DNA of 64,000 nucleotides. Origin: Rhodoligotrophos sp. CJ14 (GTDB lineage Bacteria > Pseudomonadota > Alphaproteobacteria > Rhizobiales > Im1). The notes beneath the pieces are model-generated. The model had not been told where the DNA came from and did not search any database. It saw only the letters and a program-made list of their open reading frames with translations. A program made the translations under genes and the position numbers. The stretch spans positions 3,794,001 through 3,858,000 of the forward strand of contig NZ_CP133319.1 in the NCBI RefSeq assembly GCF_038811545.1, given 5' to 3'. This document shows positions 35,894-44,763 of this stretch, piece after piece (within the stretch, counting starts at the first letter, position 1; every line of letters starts with the position of its first letter).

Positions 35894-36640
35894 ATGAAAT
35901 ATAGCCGCGCGCTGGTGACCGGCGCATCCAAGGGCATAGGCTTGGAGATTGCGCGCAAATTGGTCGAGCTGGGTCTTGAGGTCTACGGGCTCGGCCGTAA
36001 TGCCGAAGCGCTCAATCAGGTTGCTGCCGAGCTCGGTATTCACCCAGTCATCGCCGATCTTGAACAGCCGGATCAGCTCCTCAAAGCGGTGCAGGGCATC
36101 GACCCCGACATTCTCGTCAACAATGCCGGTCTGATCACCGCCGTGAAGCCGCTCCAGGATATGACCCCGGCAGACATAAGCCGCATGGTCCAGGTGAACC
36201 TTACGGCCCCGATGCAGCTCATGATGGCCCTTCTGCCTGGCATGATTGCCCGCCGCCGCGGTCACATCTTCAATCTGACCACGACCGCTGCGGATTATAC
36301 CTTGGCGGGCACCGCTCCGTATGCGGCGGCGAAAGCGGGGCTCTCTCGCGCCGGTGCTGTGGTCCGTTACGATCTCGCCGGAACGGGAGTGCGGCTGACC
36401 GAGATCAGCCCTGGCCGGGTCGAGACCGACATTTACCTCGAGAGTTTTGGTGGCGATCGCGATCGGCTCAAGACATCGCTTTATCGATCCCATCGCGCGG
36501 TGCAGCCCGGGGACGTCGCGGACGCGCTTGCTGCCGCCCTCGCCATGCCTGAGCATGTAGATCTGAGCTTCATAGAGGTTGTTCCAACCGATCAGGCATT
36601 TGGCGGTCACGTCTTCCCGCCGCGGGATGCCGGTGAATGA
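35894..36640 (+). CDS. Short-chain dehydrogenase/reductase
   Basis: About 248 residues, classical SDR. Cofactor motif TGASKGIGLEIA, NNAG in ILVNNAGLI, catalytic Ser region FNLTTTAADY and the catalytic Tyr/Lys in APYAAAKAGLSRAG. It follows DUF3237 in the opposite orientation with a 5' overlap-free start: the ATG at 35894 has GAGGGATGGGC upstream, while the frame opens much earlier. It could reduce or oxidise the carbonyl made by the dehydrogenase/hydrolase steps. Cofactor preference is not clear. Confidence 0.88.
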   Translation: MKYSRALVTGASKGIGLEIARKLVELGLEVYGLGRNAEALNQVAAELGIHPVIADLEQPDQLLKAVQGIDPDILVNNAGLITAVKPLQDMTPADISRMVQVNLTAPMQLMMALLPGMIARRRGHIFNLTTTAADYTLAGTAPYAAAKAGLSRAGAVVRYDLAGTGVRLTEISPGRVETDIYLESFGGDRDRLKTSLYRSHRAVQPGDVADALAAALAMPEHVDLSFIEVVPTDQAFGGHVFPPRDAGE

Positions 36641-36725
36641 GCCCAGTGGACCGCTTACCTCCGCTTGACGTCAGGATCCTGCGTGGAGATGCTGCCATAA
36701 GCAAAATCACCAAGGGGTGATGGCG

Positions 36726-37490
36726 ATGTCCGCCGGTGTCATGCCAGGCTCAAGACAAATGCGTTCCCGGACGCCCCGCCGGGCGGATAGTGCCGAGCGC
36801 GCCTATCATGTCATCCGAAAGATGGCGGTTGATTTCCGCCTCAGGCCCGATGAGCGGATCAATGAGGTCCAGCTGGCACGGCAGCTAGAGGTGAGCCGGA
36901 CGCCGGTTCGCGAGGCGCTCAATCGCCTCGCCAGTGAAGGTTTTCTGAGCTTCCAGCCAAATCGTGGCTTCTTCTTCCGTGCGCCGGACACCGGTCTGTT
37001 GCTGAAGCTGTTTGAGCTTCGCGTCATTGTCGAGCAAGGCGGTTTCGCATTGGCCTGCGCACGCGCGAGTGACGAGGCAATCGCTGATCTCGCCAGTTTC
37101 TGGGCTGGCGCGCTCGAGCGTTACCTGCGCGAGGACCCGGATGAGATCCTCAGTCTGGACGAGTATTTCCATGAGAGTATTGCCCGTCTCTCCGGAAATG
37201 ACGAAGTCCTCGCAACTCTTCAGGGTATCAACGCGCGCATCCGCTTTGTCCGGCGTATTCAGATCGAGCATGGCCGGCAGCACGGTGAGATGATTGCGGA
37301 ACATAGCCGCATTGTCGAGGCGCTGCAGGCGAGGGATGAGGCGGCGGGAAAGGAAATGCTGGAGAGCCACATTGCCCTTTCGGTCGAGGACGCGACTTCC
37401 GTGATGAAGGAAGCCTTCTTCAAGCTCTATGCCGAAACGGCACGGGAGAGCAGCGCTGTCGTTGAAAAAGGCGAGACCTCGGCAGCATGA
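36726..37490 (+). CDS. GntR-family regulator, FadR/FCD subfamily
   Basis: About 254 residues. The winged helix-turn-helix is ERINEVQLARQLEVSRTPVREALNRLASEGFLSFQPNRGFF, and the C-terminal FCD domain has metal-binding His/Asp positions (DEYFHESIARLSGND, EHSRIVEALQARD, LESHI). FCD regulators bind small carboxylates. The ATG at 36726 sits 8 bases after AAGGGG; GTG 36717 and ATG 36720 are closer alternatives. It most likely controls the 2-oxoacid dehydrogenase/Liv operon that follows. Confidence 0.9.
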   Translation: MSAGVMPGSRQMRSRTPRRADSAERAYHVIRKMAVDFRLRPDERINEVQLARQLEVSRTPVREALNRLASEGFLSFQPNRGFFFRAPDTGLLLKLFELRVIVEQGGFALACARASDEAIADLASFWAGALERYLREDPDEILSLDEYFHESIARLSGNDEVLATLQGINARIRFVRRIQIEHGRQHGEMIAEHSRIVEALQARDEAAGKEMLESHIALSVEDATSVMKEAFFKLYAETARESSAVVEKGETSAA

Positions 37491-37580
37491 CGCCAACTTC
37501 ATGCACCAGTGTCGACACTTCTGCTTGACGAGCGTCGATCCTTCTGCTGGCATGAGCCGCAAGGGTGGAGGACAGAGCGG

Positions 37581-38579
37581 ATGGCCGATGCGGCATCTTC
37601 TGCAGTGATCGGGCGCAATGCGCCGGATCCCGAGCTATTGCTCGACATGTTCGGCAAGATGATCCTCGTCAGGCAGATGGAAGAGCGCCTGGGCGAGTTG
37701 CACAAGCAGGGCCGCACCCGCGGCCCCATTCACCGTTGCGATGGTCAGGAAGCAGTTGGCATAGCCGGCACGGCGCCGCTGCGGGCGAGTGATACGGTAA
37801 CCAGCACCCATCGCGGTCATGCGCATTACATCGGCAAGGGCCTTGATCCCCACCGCGTGGTCGCGGAGATCTTTGGGCGCGTCACTGGTTATAGTCGTGG
37901 CAAGGCTGGCCATATGCTCATCGCCGATGTCGAGCAGGGCATGATTGGCGGCAATGCCATTGTCGGCGCCGGAATTCCGCTGGCGCTCGGCCAGGCGCTC
38001 GCCCACCAGCTGCATGGTCGTGGCGATGTGGCCGTGACCTTCTTCGGCGACGGTGCGGCCCAGGCAGGCATTTGCCACGAGGCCATGAACATGGCGGGGC
38101 TCTGGAAGCTCCCGATCGTCTTCATCTGCGAGCACAACGAATATGGGCTCACGGCGCACGCCCGTTATCAGTCGGCGGTCGAGGATCTCGTGATCCGAGC
38201 GGCCGGTTACAACATGCCGGGCGTCAAGATCGATGGCAACGACGTGCTGCAGGTCTATGAAACCGTGGGCGAAGCGGTCGAGCGGGCGAGGGCCGGCGAG
38301 GGGCCGACCTTCATCGAGGCCAAGACCTATCGCCTCGTCGGTTTTTCCACCAGCGACATGGGCGGCTATCAACCCCAGGCCGAGATTGATGCCTGGCGCC
38401 CGCGCGATCCGATTCTGCGAACGCGCAAGCTGCTGCTGGAGCTGACCGGCGAGGAACGGATCCGCAAGACCGAAGAGGAGGCGATCACGGCCTGCGACAA
38501 AGCCTTCGAGCTTGCGCTGTCCGATCCTCTGCCTGATGCCTCTGAGGCCGACGTGCCTGAATTCGTGGGAGCGCACTGA
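37581..38579 (+). CDS. TPP-dependent 2-oxoacid/acetoin dehydrogenase E1 alpha
   Basis: About 332 residues. It binds thiamine diphosphate and decarboxylates the 2-oxo substrate with the E1 beta subunit. The TPP motif is FFGDGAAQAGICHEAMNMAGLWKLPIVFICEHN (GDG to N), and the active-site loop STHRGHAHYIGKG and YSRGKAGHM are typical of the acetoin (AcoA) branch. The ATG at 37581 has GGTGGAGGAC upstream. It is followed by E1 beta with a TGATGG overlap. Pyruvate, acetoin or branched 2-oxo acid remain possible. Confidence 0.92.
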   Translation: MADAASSAVIGRNAPDPELLLDMFGKMILVRQMEERLGELHKQGRTRGPIHRCDGQEAVGIAGTAPLRASDTVTSTHRGHAHYIGKGLDPHRVVAEIFGRVTGYSRGKAGHMLIADVEQGMIGGNAIVGAGIPLALGQALAHQLHGRGDVAVTFFGDGAAQAGICHEAMNMAGLWKLPIVFICEHNEYGLTAHARYQSAVEDLVIRAAGYNMPGVKIDGNDVLQVYETVGEAVERARAGEGPTFIEAKTYRLVGFSTSDMGGYQPQAEIDAWRPRDPILRTRKLLLELTGEERIRKTEEEAITACDKAFELALSDPLPDASEADVPEFVGAH

Positions 38580-39556
38580 TGGCGCGTATGCGTTATGCCG
38601 AGGCGCTGCGGGACGCGCTGCGCAGCGAGATGCTGCGGGATGATAAGGTCGTGCTCTATGGCGAGGACATCGGCATCTATGGCGGTGTCTTCAAGGTCAC
38701 CCGCGACCTTCAGGCAGAATTCGGCGATTTGCGGGTGCGCGACACACCGATCTCCGAACAGGCGATGACCTATATGTGTGTCGGTGCCGCCATCAGCGGG
38801 CTGAAGCCGGTGCTCGAGATCATGTATGCGGACTTCCTGCCGCTGACCCTCGACGCCCTCATCAATCAAGCATCCGTTCTGCCCTATCTCTGGCCGGTCA
38901 GGGTGCCGATGGTGATCCGCACTCAAGGCGGCGGCGGTTCGGGCGCCGGCGCGCAGCATTCGAAATCACTCGATGCGCTTGTTGCCCATATTCCCGGCAT
39001 CAAGGTGGTCAGCCCCGTAACGCCCGCCGATGCCAAAGGCATGCTCACCGCAGCCATCCGCGACCCAAATCCCGTAGTCTTTCTGGAGCACAAGCTACTC
39101 TACAACACCTCGGGCGAGGTGCCCGATGGCGAGCACGTGGTCGAGCTTGGCAAGGCCCATATCCTGCGCGAGGGCAGCGACGTGACCCTCATCGCCAATT
39201 CCAAGATGGTGCTCGAGGCCGAGAAAGCCGCGGAAGATTTGGCCAAACGCGGAATTTCCGCGGAAGTGATCGATCTGCGCTCGCTACGCCCCTTGGACAC
39301 GGACACCATCGTCGCCTCGGTGAAGAAGACATCCCGCGCCGTGGTGATCAATGAGGGATGGCGGTTCGGTGGCTTCGGCGCCGAGGTTGCGGCCACCATC
39401 ACTGAGCAGGCCTTCGAATATCTGGATGCGCCTGTCTGCCGGATCGGTGGCTTTGATCGGCCGATCCCCTATAGCCAGCCTCTGGAAGCGGCCGTCTTGC
39501 CGGATGCCGAGAAAATCATTGCCGGCGTTCTCGCCATGGATGGGAGGGCTGGCTGA
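38579..39556 (+). CDS. TPP-dependent 2-oxoacid/acetoin dehydrogenase E1 beta
   Basis: A 325-residue transketolase_C-type partner of E1 alpha. Visible are LYGEDIGIYGGVFKVT, the substrate-side ISEQAMTYMCVGAA, IRTQGGGGSGAGAQHSK, VFLEHKLLY, and the C-terminal transketolase domain with ISAEVIDLRSLRPLDTDTI. The start overlaps the E1 alpha stop by one base and its stop overlaps the E2 start, so the three subunits are translationally coupled. With E1 alpha it forms the heterotetramer that reduces the lipoyl group of E2. Confidence 0.94.
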   Translation: MARMRYAEALRDALRSEMLRDDKVVLYGEDIGIYGGVFKVTRDLQAEFGDLRVRDTPISEQAMTYMCVGAAISGLKPVLEIMYADFLPLTLDALINQASVLPYLWPVRVPMVIRTQGGGGSGAGAQHSKSLDALVAHIPGIKVVSPVTPADAKGMLTAAIRDPNPVVFLEHKLLYNTSGEVPDGEHVVELGKAHILREGSDVTLIANSKMVLEAEKAAEDLAKRGISAEVIDLRSLRPLDTDTIVASVKKTSRAVVINEGWRFGGFGAEVAATITEQAFEYLDAPVCRIGGFDRPIPYSQPLEAAVLPDAEKIIAGVLAMDGRAG

Positions 39557-40791
39557 TGTCCGCGCCCGGCGCCCGGCCGCTCATCGACGTGACCTTGGTT
39601 GGCGCTGGCGGCGAATACATGGACTCAGCCGTGCTGATCGAATGGACGGTCACGCCCGGCACCGCCGTCGAGGAAGGCCAGACCCTCGCCGTCGTCGAGA
39701 CCGCCAAGGCGGCAACAGAGGTGACCGCGCCGGCGAAGGGCGTGCTGCAGGAGCAACTGGCCAAGCCTGGTGAGGAGGTGGGCATTGGTGCCGTATTGGC
39801 GCGCATCGCAACCGGCGGGTCTGCACGCGAAGCCCCTCTGCCACAGCAATTCAACGGCCATGATCCAGCCCTAGCAGCGGCAACGTCGAACACGGCTGGC
39901 CTGCACAAGCGGCTGCCGGCAGCCTTTGCCTCGCCTCTAGCCAAGCGTATCGCCCGAGAGCACGGCATTGATCTTGCCGGCCTCAAGGGCACCGGACCGG
40001 GCGGCCGCATCCGCCGGGCCGATGTGGAGGCGCAGCTTGCGGAGAAGCAGGCGCAGCCGGTCAGGGCTGATGCGCAATCTCGCGCGCCGGACCTCACATC
40101 CCGCCCAGCCGAGTCGCCAAGGCCACCGCAGGCGACCGAAGGCTATCGCCGCGCCATGGCCGCCCATATGGTGCGGGCAGCCGCCATTCCGGCCTTCACC
40201 CTGGGCTTGGAGATTGACGGAGCCAAGCTTTTTGAAGCGCGCAGCCGGATCAAGCAGCAGGGCGGCCGCGCCACGCTGAACGACCTCATCATATCGGCCG
40301 TGGCCCGCACCCTGCGCAATCACCCGCGGGTCAATGCCCAATGGGATGGTGCAGGCGTTCTCTTCAACGCTGATATCAATATCGGCATTGCGGTTGCGAC
40401 CGATCTGGGCCTCGTTGTTCCGGTGCTGCACCGGACCGATGCAATGGATGTCGAAGCGATTGCCGGACGCATGGCTGACCTCCGCGTCAAGGCCCAGTCC
40501 CAACGGCTGTCGCCTGCGGAGATCAGCGGTGGAACCTTCTCGATCTCGAATCTGGGAAGCTTCGGCATCACCCAATTCACTGCGGCGCTGAACCCGCCGG
40601 CGGCGGCTATTCTCGCCGTTCCGGCCTTTAGGTCCGTAACGTTGTTCGAAGATGGACGGCTCGAAACACGAAAGCTTGCGCATTTCGCTTTGACCGCCGA
40701 TCATCGGGTTCTCGATGGGGCAGATGTTGCGCGCTTTCTACAGGACTTGAAGATCTCGATAGAAAGCGGGAATGTCTTGCGGGGTGAGTAA
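39556..40791 (+). CDS. Dihydrolipoyl acyltransferase E2
   Basis: A 411-residue E2. One lipoyl domain (residues 10-85) carries the lipoylation site as VVETAKAATEV (usual ETDKA), a peripheral subunit-binding domain (about 130-165: ASPLAKRIAREHGIDLAGLKGTGPGGRI), and the CoA acyltransferase core with active-site HRVLDGADVARF (HxxxDG). It transfers the acyl group to CoA. The linker regions are Ala/Pro-rich. No E3 gene follows, so lipoamide dehydrogenase must come from elsewhere. The ABC genes start 23 bases later. Confidence 0.93.
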   Translation: MSAPGARPLIDVTLVGAGGEYMDSAVLIEWTVTPGTAVEEGQTLAVVETAKAATEVTAPAKGVLQEQLAKPGEEVGIGAVLARIATGGSAREAPLPQQFNGHDPALAAATSNTAGLHKRLPAAFASPLAKRIAREHGIDLAGLKGTGPGGRIRRADVEAQLAEKQAQPVRADAQSRAPDLTSRPAESPRPPQATEGYRRAMAAHMVRAAAIPAFTLGLEIDGAKLFEARSRIKQQGGRATLNDLIISAVARTLRNHPRVNAQWDGAGVLFNADINIGIAVATDLGLVVPVLHRTDAMDVEAIAGRMADLRVKAQSQRLSPAEISGGTFSISNLGSFGITQFTAALNPPAAAILAVPAFRSVTLFEDGRLETRKLAHFALTADHRVLDGADVARFLQDLKISIESGNVLRGE

Positions 40792-40814
40792 TAACTGAAC
40801 TGGGAGGTTGAGGA

Positions 40815-41930
40815 ATGAAGAAGACGATTGCTGGAATCGTCGCTGCCTTGCTGCTGACGGCCACTGCACAAGCCGATGAGTTGGGTGTCGGCGCTGCGGC
40901 ACCGATTTCGGGCCCGCAGGCCTATTTCGGCACCACGCTGCAGAATGGCATGCGCATGTATTTCGATGAGGTGAATGCGGCCGGCGGCATCAATGGCCAC
41001 ACCTTCGTCTTCCACGGCGAGGACGACAAGGCCGACCCGCGTGAAGGCACCCTCGTTGCCCAGAAATTCTGCGACGACGATTCGATCGTGGCAGTTCTCG
41101 CCCACTTCAACAGCGGCGTGGCGCTGCCCGCTTTGCCGATCTATTCCGACTGCGATCTGCCGCAGATCAACATCGCATCGAACCCGACCATCACGCAGCA
41201 GGGCTTCAAGCATATCGTGCGGCCGATTGCCAACGACTTTGCTCAGGCCGGATTTCCCGCGCAATACGCGCGCGAAACACTGAAGGCTGAAAAGGCCGCA
41301 GTGGTCCACGACAAGCAGGCCTTTGGCCAGGGCGTTGCCGAGATTTTCTCCGACAATTTCAAGAAGGCGGGTGGTACGGTGACCTCCATGTCTTCGGTCA
41401 ACCCGACCGATGTGGATTTCACCGCGCTCATCACCCAGCTCAAGCAGCAGCAGCCCGATGTCGTCTATCTCGGAGCGGTGATGCCGCAGCTTGCGCTCTT
41501 CGCCAAGCAGATGAAGGAGCAGGGCCTCAATGCTCGGCTCATCACGCCCGATGGTGGCTATACGCCTGACCTGATCAACCAGGCCGGAAAGGAAGCAGCG
41601 CAGGGCGTGCTGGTTTCGTTCCAGGTTCCGCCCATGGATTCCAGTGAGGCGCTGAAGAAATTTGCGGCGTCCTACAAGGAGAAGTTCGGGCAGGACGCCG
41701 GCGCTTACTCGATCTACGGCTATGTGGCAGCCCAGATCCTGGGTGAGGCCGTGAAGATGGCCGAGGAGCCGACCCGCGAAGGTATTCTCGAAGTTCTGCA
41801 CAATGTGAAATTCGATTCCGCCCTGGGCCCCATCGCCTTCACGCCCGAGGGAGAGCTGACCACCGCGCCGATCTTCCTTTATGAAGTCAAGGACGACGGC
41901 TTCGTTCTGGCTGGCAAGAGCGGCACCTGA
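40815..41930 (+). CDS. Branched-chain amino acid-type ABC transporter substrate-binding protein
   Basis: A 371-residue periplasmic Peripla_BP_6 protein (LivK type) with a signal peptide cleaving near TATAQADE. Visible are GAAAPISGPQAYFGTTLQNGM, AGGINGHTFVF and the second lobe LKAEKAAVVHDKQAFGQG. It should bind an amino acid or a carboxylate and feed the permeases that follow. A 10-base-pair stem-loop lies between it and livH. Liv-type binding proteins often take aromatic acids, amides or urea as well as Leu/Ile/Val, so the ligand is open. Confidence 0.93.
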   Translation: MKKTIAGIVAALLLTATAQADELGVGAAAPISGPQAYFGTTLQNGMRMYFDEVNAAGGINGHTFVFHGEDDKADPREGTLVAQKFCDDDSIVAVLAHFNSGVALPALPIYSDCDLPQINIASNPTITQQGFKHIVRPIANDFAQAGFPAQYARETLKAEKAAVVHDKQAFGQGVAEIFSDNFKKAGGTVTSMSSVNPTDVDFTALITQLKQQQPDVVYLGAVMPQLALFAKQMKEQGLNARLITPDGGYTPDLINQAGKEAAQGVLVSFQVPPMDSSEALKKFAASYKEKFGQDAGAYSIYGYVAAQILGEAVKMAEEPTREGILEVLHNVKFDSALGPIAFTPEGELTTAPIFLYEVKDDGFVLAGKSGT

Positions 41931-41939
41931 CCCTCGCTG

Positions 41940-41964
41940 CGGGTGCCGTCCGCAACGGCGCCCG
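41940..41964 (+). terminator. Stem-loop between binding protein and permease genes
   Basis: CGGGTGCCGT-CCGCA-ACGGCGCCCG forms a 10-base-pair stem (one G-U) with a 5-base loop, 10 bases after the binding-protein stop. There is no T-tract. Such hairpins are known between binding-protein and permease genes, where they protect upstream mRNA or attenuate downstream expression, so the binding protein is made in excess. Confidence 0.6.
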
Positions 41965-41993
41965 CACAGGCCCACACGGTTTGAAGCGGTGCC

Positions 41994-42938
41994 ATGACGG
42001 GATTGATCGTTCAGCAGGCTGTCAACGCTCTGACGATCGGCGCGATCTATGCGCTGATCGCCCTTGGCTACACCATGGTCTATGGGGTGCTTCGCCTCAT
42101 CAACTTCGCCCATGGTGAAATGTTCATGCTCGGCGCCTATGCGGCACTGATCGTGGTCATCTTCCTTTTCCCGAACGGCGCTGGATTCTGGGGCGCGCTG
42201 GTCATTTTCCTCGCGGCATTCGTAGCGGTAGGCCTCATCGGCGTCGCGATCGAACGGGCAGCCTACAAACCCCTGCGCCACAGCTCCCGGCTTGCGCCCA
42301 TGCTGAGCTCGCTCGGCATTTCACTCGCGATCCAGGCGGCAGTGCAGCTCGTGGCAGGTCCTCAGCCGATCGGCTTTGCGAGCCTCTTCCCAGCGATAAA
42401 CCTGCAATTTGCCGGCGCCAATATCACCACGGTCCAGATCGGCATCATTCTTTGCGCCTTGCTTCTGATGTTCGCGCTCAACCGCTTCGTGGCGGGAACG
42501 CGGCTCGGCATCAATGTGCGCGCCGTGTCTGAAAACATGCGCACGGCCCAGCTCTTGGGCATCAATATCGACCGGGCGATCAGCCTCATCTTCTTCATCG
42601 GCCCGGGCCTCGGCGCGATCGCCGGCATTCTCTATGCCAGCTATTACGGCGTGATGACGCCCACCATGGGAGTGATTGTCGGCCTCAAGGCCTTCACGGC
42701 CGCCATTCTCGGCGGCATTGGCAGCATTCCAGGCGCCATGATCGGCGGCTTCATTCTGGGAATTCTCGAGGTGTTCGGCACCGCGATGCTTCCGATCCTG
42801 ACCAACGGTTATCTCGGCACGGAATACCGCGACATCTTCGCCTTTGCGGCCCTCATCCTCGTGCTGCTGTTCAAGCCTTCGGGCCTGCTCGGCGAGCGCG
42901 TTTCGGAAGAGACCATGGTCTATAAGAGGGACTTCTGA
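41994..42938 (+). CDS. Branched-chain amino acid-type ABC permease (LivH)
   Basis: A 314-residue BPD_transp_2 permease with about eight to ten helices. The start QQAVNALTIGAIYALIALGYTMVYGVLRLINFAHGE is the classic LivH N-terminus, and GLKAFTAAILGGIGSIPGAMIGG is the EAA-like coupling loop. It forms the pore with LivM. Its stop overlaps the LivM start (TGATG). It is specific to this locus by context only. Confidence 0.94.
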   Translation: MTGLIVQQAVNALTIGAIYALIALGYTMVYGVLRLINFAHGEMFMLGAYAALIVVIFLFPNGAGFWGALVIFLAAFVAVGLIGVAIERAAYKPLRHSSRLAPMLSSLGISLAIQAAVQLVAGPQPIGFASLFPAINLQFAGANITTVQIGIILCALLLMFALNRFVAGTRLGINVRAVSENMRTAQLLGINIDRAISLIFFIGPGLGAIAGILYASYYGVMTPTMGVIVGLKAFTAAILGGIGSIPGAMIGGFILGILEVFGTAMLPILTNGYLGTEYRDIFAFAALILVLLFKPSGLLGERVSEETMVYKRDF

Positions 42939-43927
42939 TGAGCGTGTCTGCGGCGAATGTGGTGCCCAAGCCCACAAAGCTGGTAGGGGTGGCGCTCATC
43001 CTGGCCGCCATCGTGCTCGCGGCCTGCGTCCCCTTCATGCCAAACTACTATGTCCGGGTGCTGGACAGCATTCTGATCTATATTCTGCTCGGCATGGGCC
43101 TCAACATCGTGATCGGCTATGCCGGCCTTCTCGATTTGGGCTTCGTGGCCTTCTACGCGATAGGCGCCTATACCTACGCGCTTCTGGCCAGCCCCCAGCT
43201 TGATCTGCACCTGCCATTTCTCCTGATCCTGCTGATCGCCAGCCTGCTCGGCGCCATTGCGGGAATCCTGCTCGGCATACCGGTTCTGCGATTGCGTGGC
43301 GACTATCTCGCCATTGTCACCCTGGGCTTCGGCGAGATCATCCGGGTCCTCATCAACAATGCCGACCGCGTCACCAACGGGCCGAAGGGAATTGCATCGA
43401 TCGACCGGATCAACATGTTCGGTCTGACCATATCGACGCCCAAGGACATCTTCTGGCTTTTGCTGGTCACCTGCATCATCGTTGGCATTGTTGTCTGGCG
43501 CTTGCAGAATTCCATTCTCGGCAAAGCCTGGATGGCGATCCGCGAGGATCAGGATGCCGCGCGTGGCATCGGCATCAACACCACCAATGCCAAGCTGGCC
43601 GCCTTTGCGATCAGCGCGACCATCGGCTCGATCGCTGGCGTGATCTTCGCCTCCTTTCAGCGCTTCGTGAGCCCCGAGAGCTTCACCTTCCAGGAATCGG
43701 TGCTCATCGTGCTGATCATCGTGATTGGCGGTGTCGGCAATATTCTCGGTGTCATCGCCGGCGCCTTTATTCTCATCCTCCTGCCGGAGCTCCTGCGCGA
43801 TTATGCGGAATACCGCATGCTGCTGCTCGGCCTGCTGATGGCCGTGCTGATCATTGTGAGGCCCCATGGCCTTGTGCCCCGCAGCTTCACGCCGGCCAGT
43901 CTCTTTGCATGGTTCCGCTCCCGATGA
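42938..43927 (+). CDS. Branched-chain amino acid-type ABC permease (LivM)
   Basis: A 329-residue BPD_transp_2 permease, about nine helices. Landmarks are GLNIVIGYAGLLDLGFVAFYAIGAYTYALL, LGIPVLRLRGDYLAIVTLGFGEIIRVLINNAD, and the coupling loop VLIIVIGGVGNILGVIAGAFIL. It pairs with LivH. The last bases overlap LivG (ATGA). It has the short N-terminus of bacterial LivM. Confidence 0.94.
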   Translation: MSVSAANVVPKPTKLVGVALILAAIVLAACVPFMPNYYVRVLDSILIYILLGMGLNIVIGYAGLLDLGFVAFYAIGAYTYALLASPQLDLHLPFLLILLIASLLGAIAGILLGIPVLRLRGDYLAIVTLGFGEIIRVLINNADRVTNGPKGIASIDRINMFGLTISTPKDIFWLLLVTCIIVGIVVWRLQNSILGKAWMAIREDQDAARGIGINTTNAKLAAFAISATIGSIAGVIFASFQRFVSPESFTFQESVLIVLIIVIGGVGNILGVIAGAFILILLPELLRDYAEYRMLLLGLLMAVLIIVRPHGLVPRSFTPASLFAWFRSR

Positions 43928-44763
43928 CTCTCGTTTTCGATCATGTCTCCAAGCGCTTCGGCTCGGTGATCGCCACCGATGATGTGAACCTCACCTTCGA
44001 GCCGGGCCTGATCTACGGCATCATCGGGCCGAATGGTGCGGGCAAGTCGACCCTGATCAATATGGCCGCCGGCTCCTATACCGTATCCACCGGGGCGATC
44101 TTGCTTGATGGCAAGCCCGTGCACACCCTGAAAAAGCACGAGATCAGCCTGGCCGGCATAGCGCGCACCTATCAGAACATCCGCCTCTTCGAGCAGATGA
44201 GCGTGATGGACAACCTGGAGGTCTGCCTTTACCCGCGCGACGTCGGCGGCGTTTGGAAGGAGATCTTCATCCCCGGCTATGGGAAGACGCGGCAGGCGGA
44301 CCGGTTGAGCCACTGCCGCAAGCTGCTTGACCAATTCGCGCTCGCCGATGCCGCCGACCAGGATGCGGAGAGCCTGTCCTATGGGCGCCAGCGCATGCTC
44401 GAAATCGCGCGCGCCCTCGTGCGCGAGCCTCGCGTTCTCCTGCTGGACGAACCGGCGGCCGGCCTGAACCATGCGGAGACGCTGGAGCTCAAGCAACGCC
44501 TCTCAGCCCTCCGCCGGCCGGATCTGATCCTGATCGTGGTCGAACACGATATGGATCTCGTGATGACCCTCTGCGACCGGGTCATTGTCCTCCACCACGG
44601 AGCCTTGCTCGCCGTCGGCACGCCGGCTGAAATTCAGGCCAATGAGCAGGTTCAACAGGCCTATTTGGGTACAGTCGATGACATCGAGTCCATCCGAGCC
44701 GTTGCTCAAAGTCGAAAAGCTGAACGCGGGCTACGGGTCAACGCGGATCCTATTCGACATTGA
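43924..44763 (+). CDS. ABC transporter ATP-binding protein (LivG)
   Basis: About 279 residues. Walker A GPNGAGKSTLINMAAG, signature LSYGRQRMLEIARAL (LSYG in place of LSGG, usual for LivG), Walker B VLLLDEPAAGLNHAE, and the LivG-type Q-loop region RTYQNIRLFEQMSVMDNL. It energises uptake with LivF. The ATG at 43924 gives the ATGA overlap with LivM. Its 3' end overlaps the LivF gene by 86 bases. Confidence 0.94.
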   Translation: MTLVFDHVSKRFGSVIATDDVNLTFEPGLIYGIIGPNGAGKSTLINMAAGSYTVSTGAILLDGKPVHTLKKHEISLAGIARTYQNIRLFEQMSVMDNLEVCLYPRDVGGVWKEIFIPGYGKTRQADRLSHCRKLLDQFALADAADQDAESLSYGRQRMLEIARALVREPRVLLLDEPAAGLNHAETLELKQRLSALRRPDLILIVVEHDMDLVMTLCDRVIVLHHGALLAVGTPAEIQANEQVQQAYLGTVDDIESIRAVAQSRKAERGLRVNADPIRH

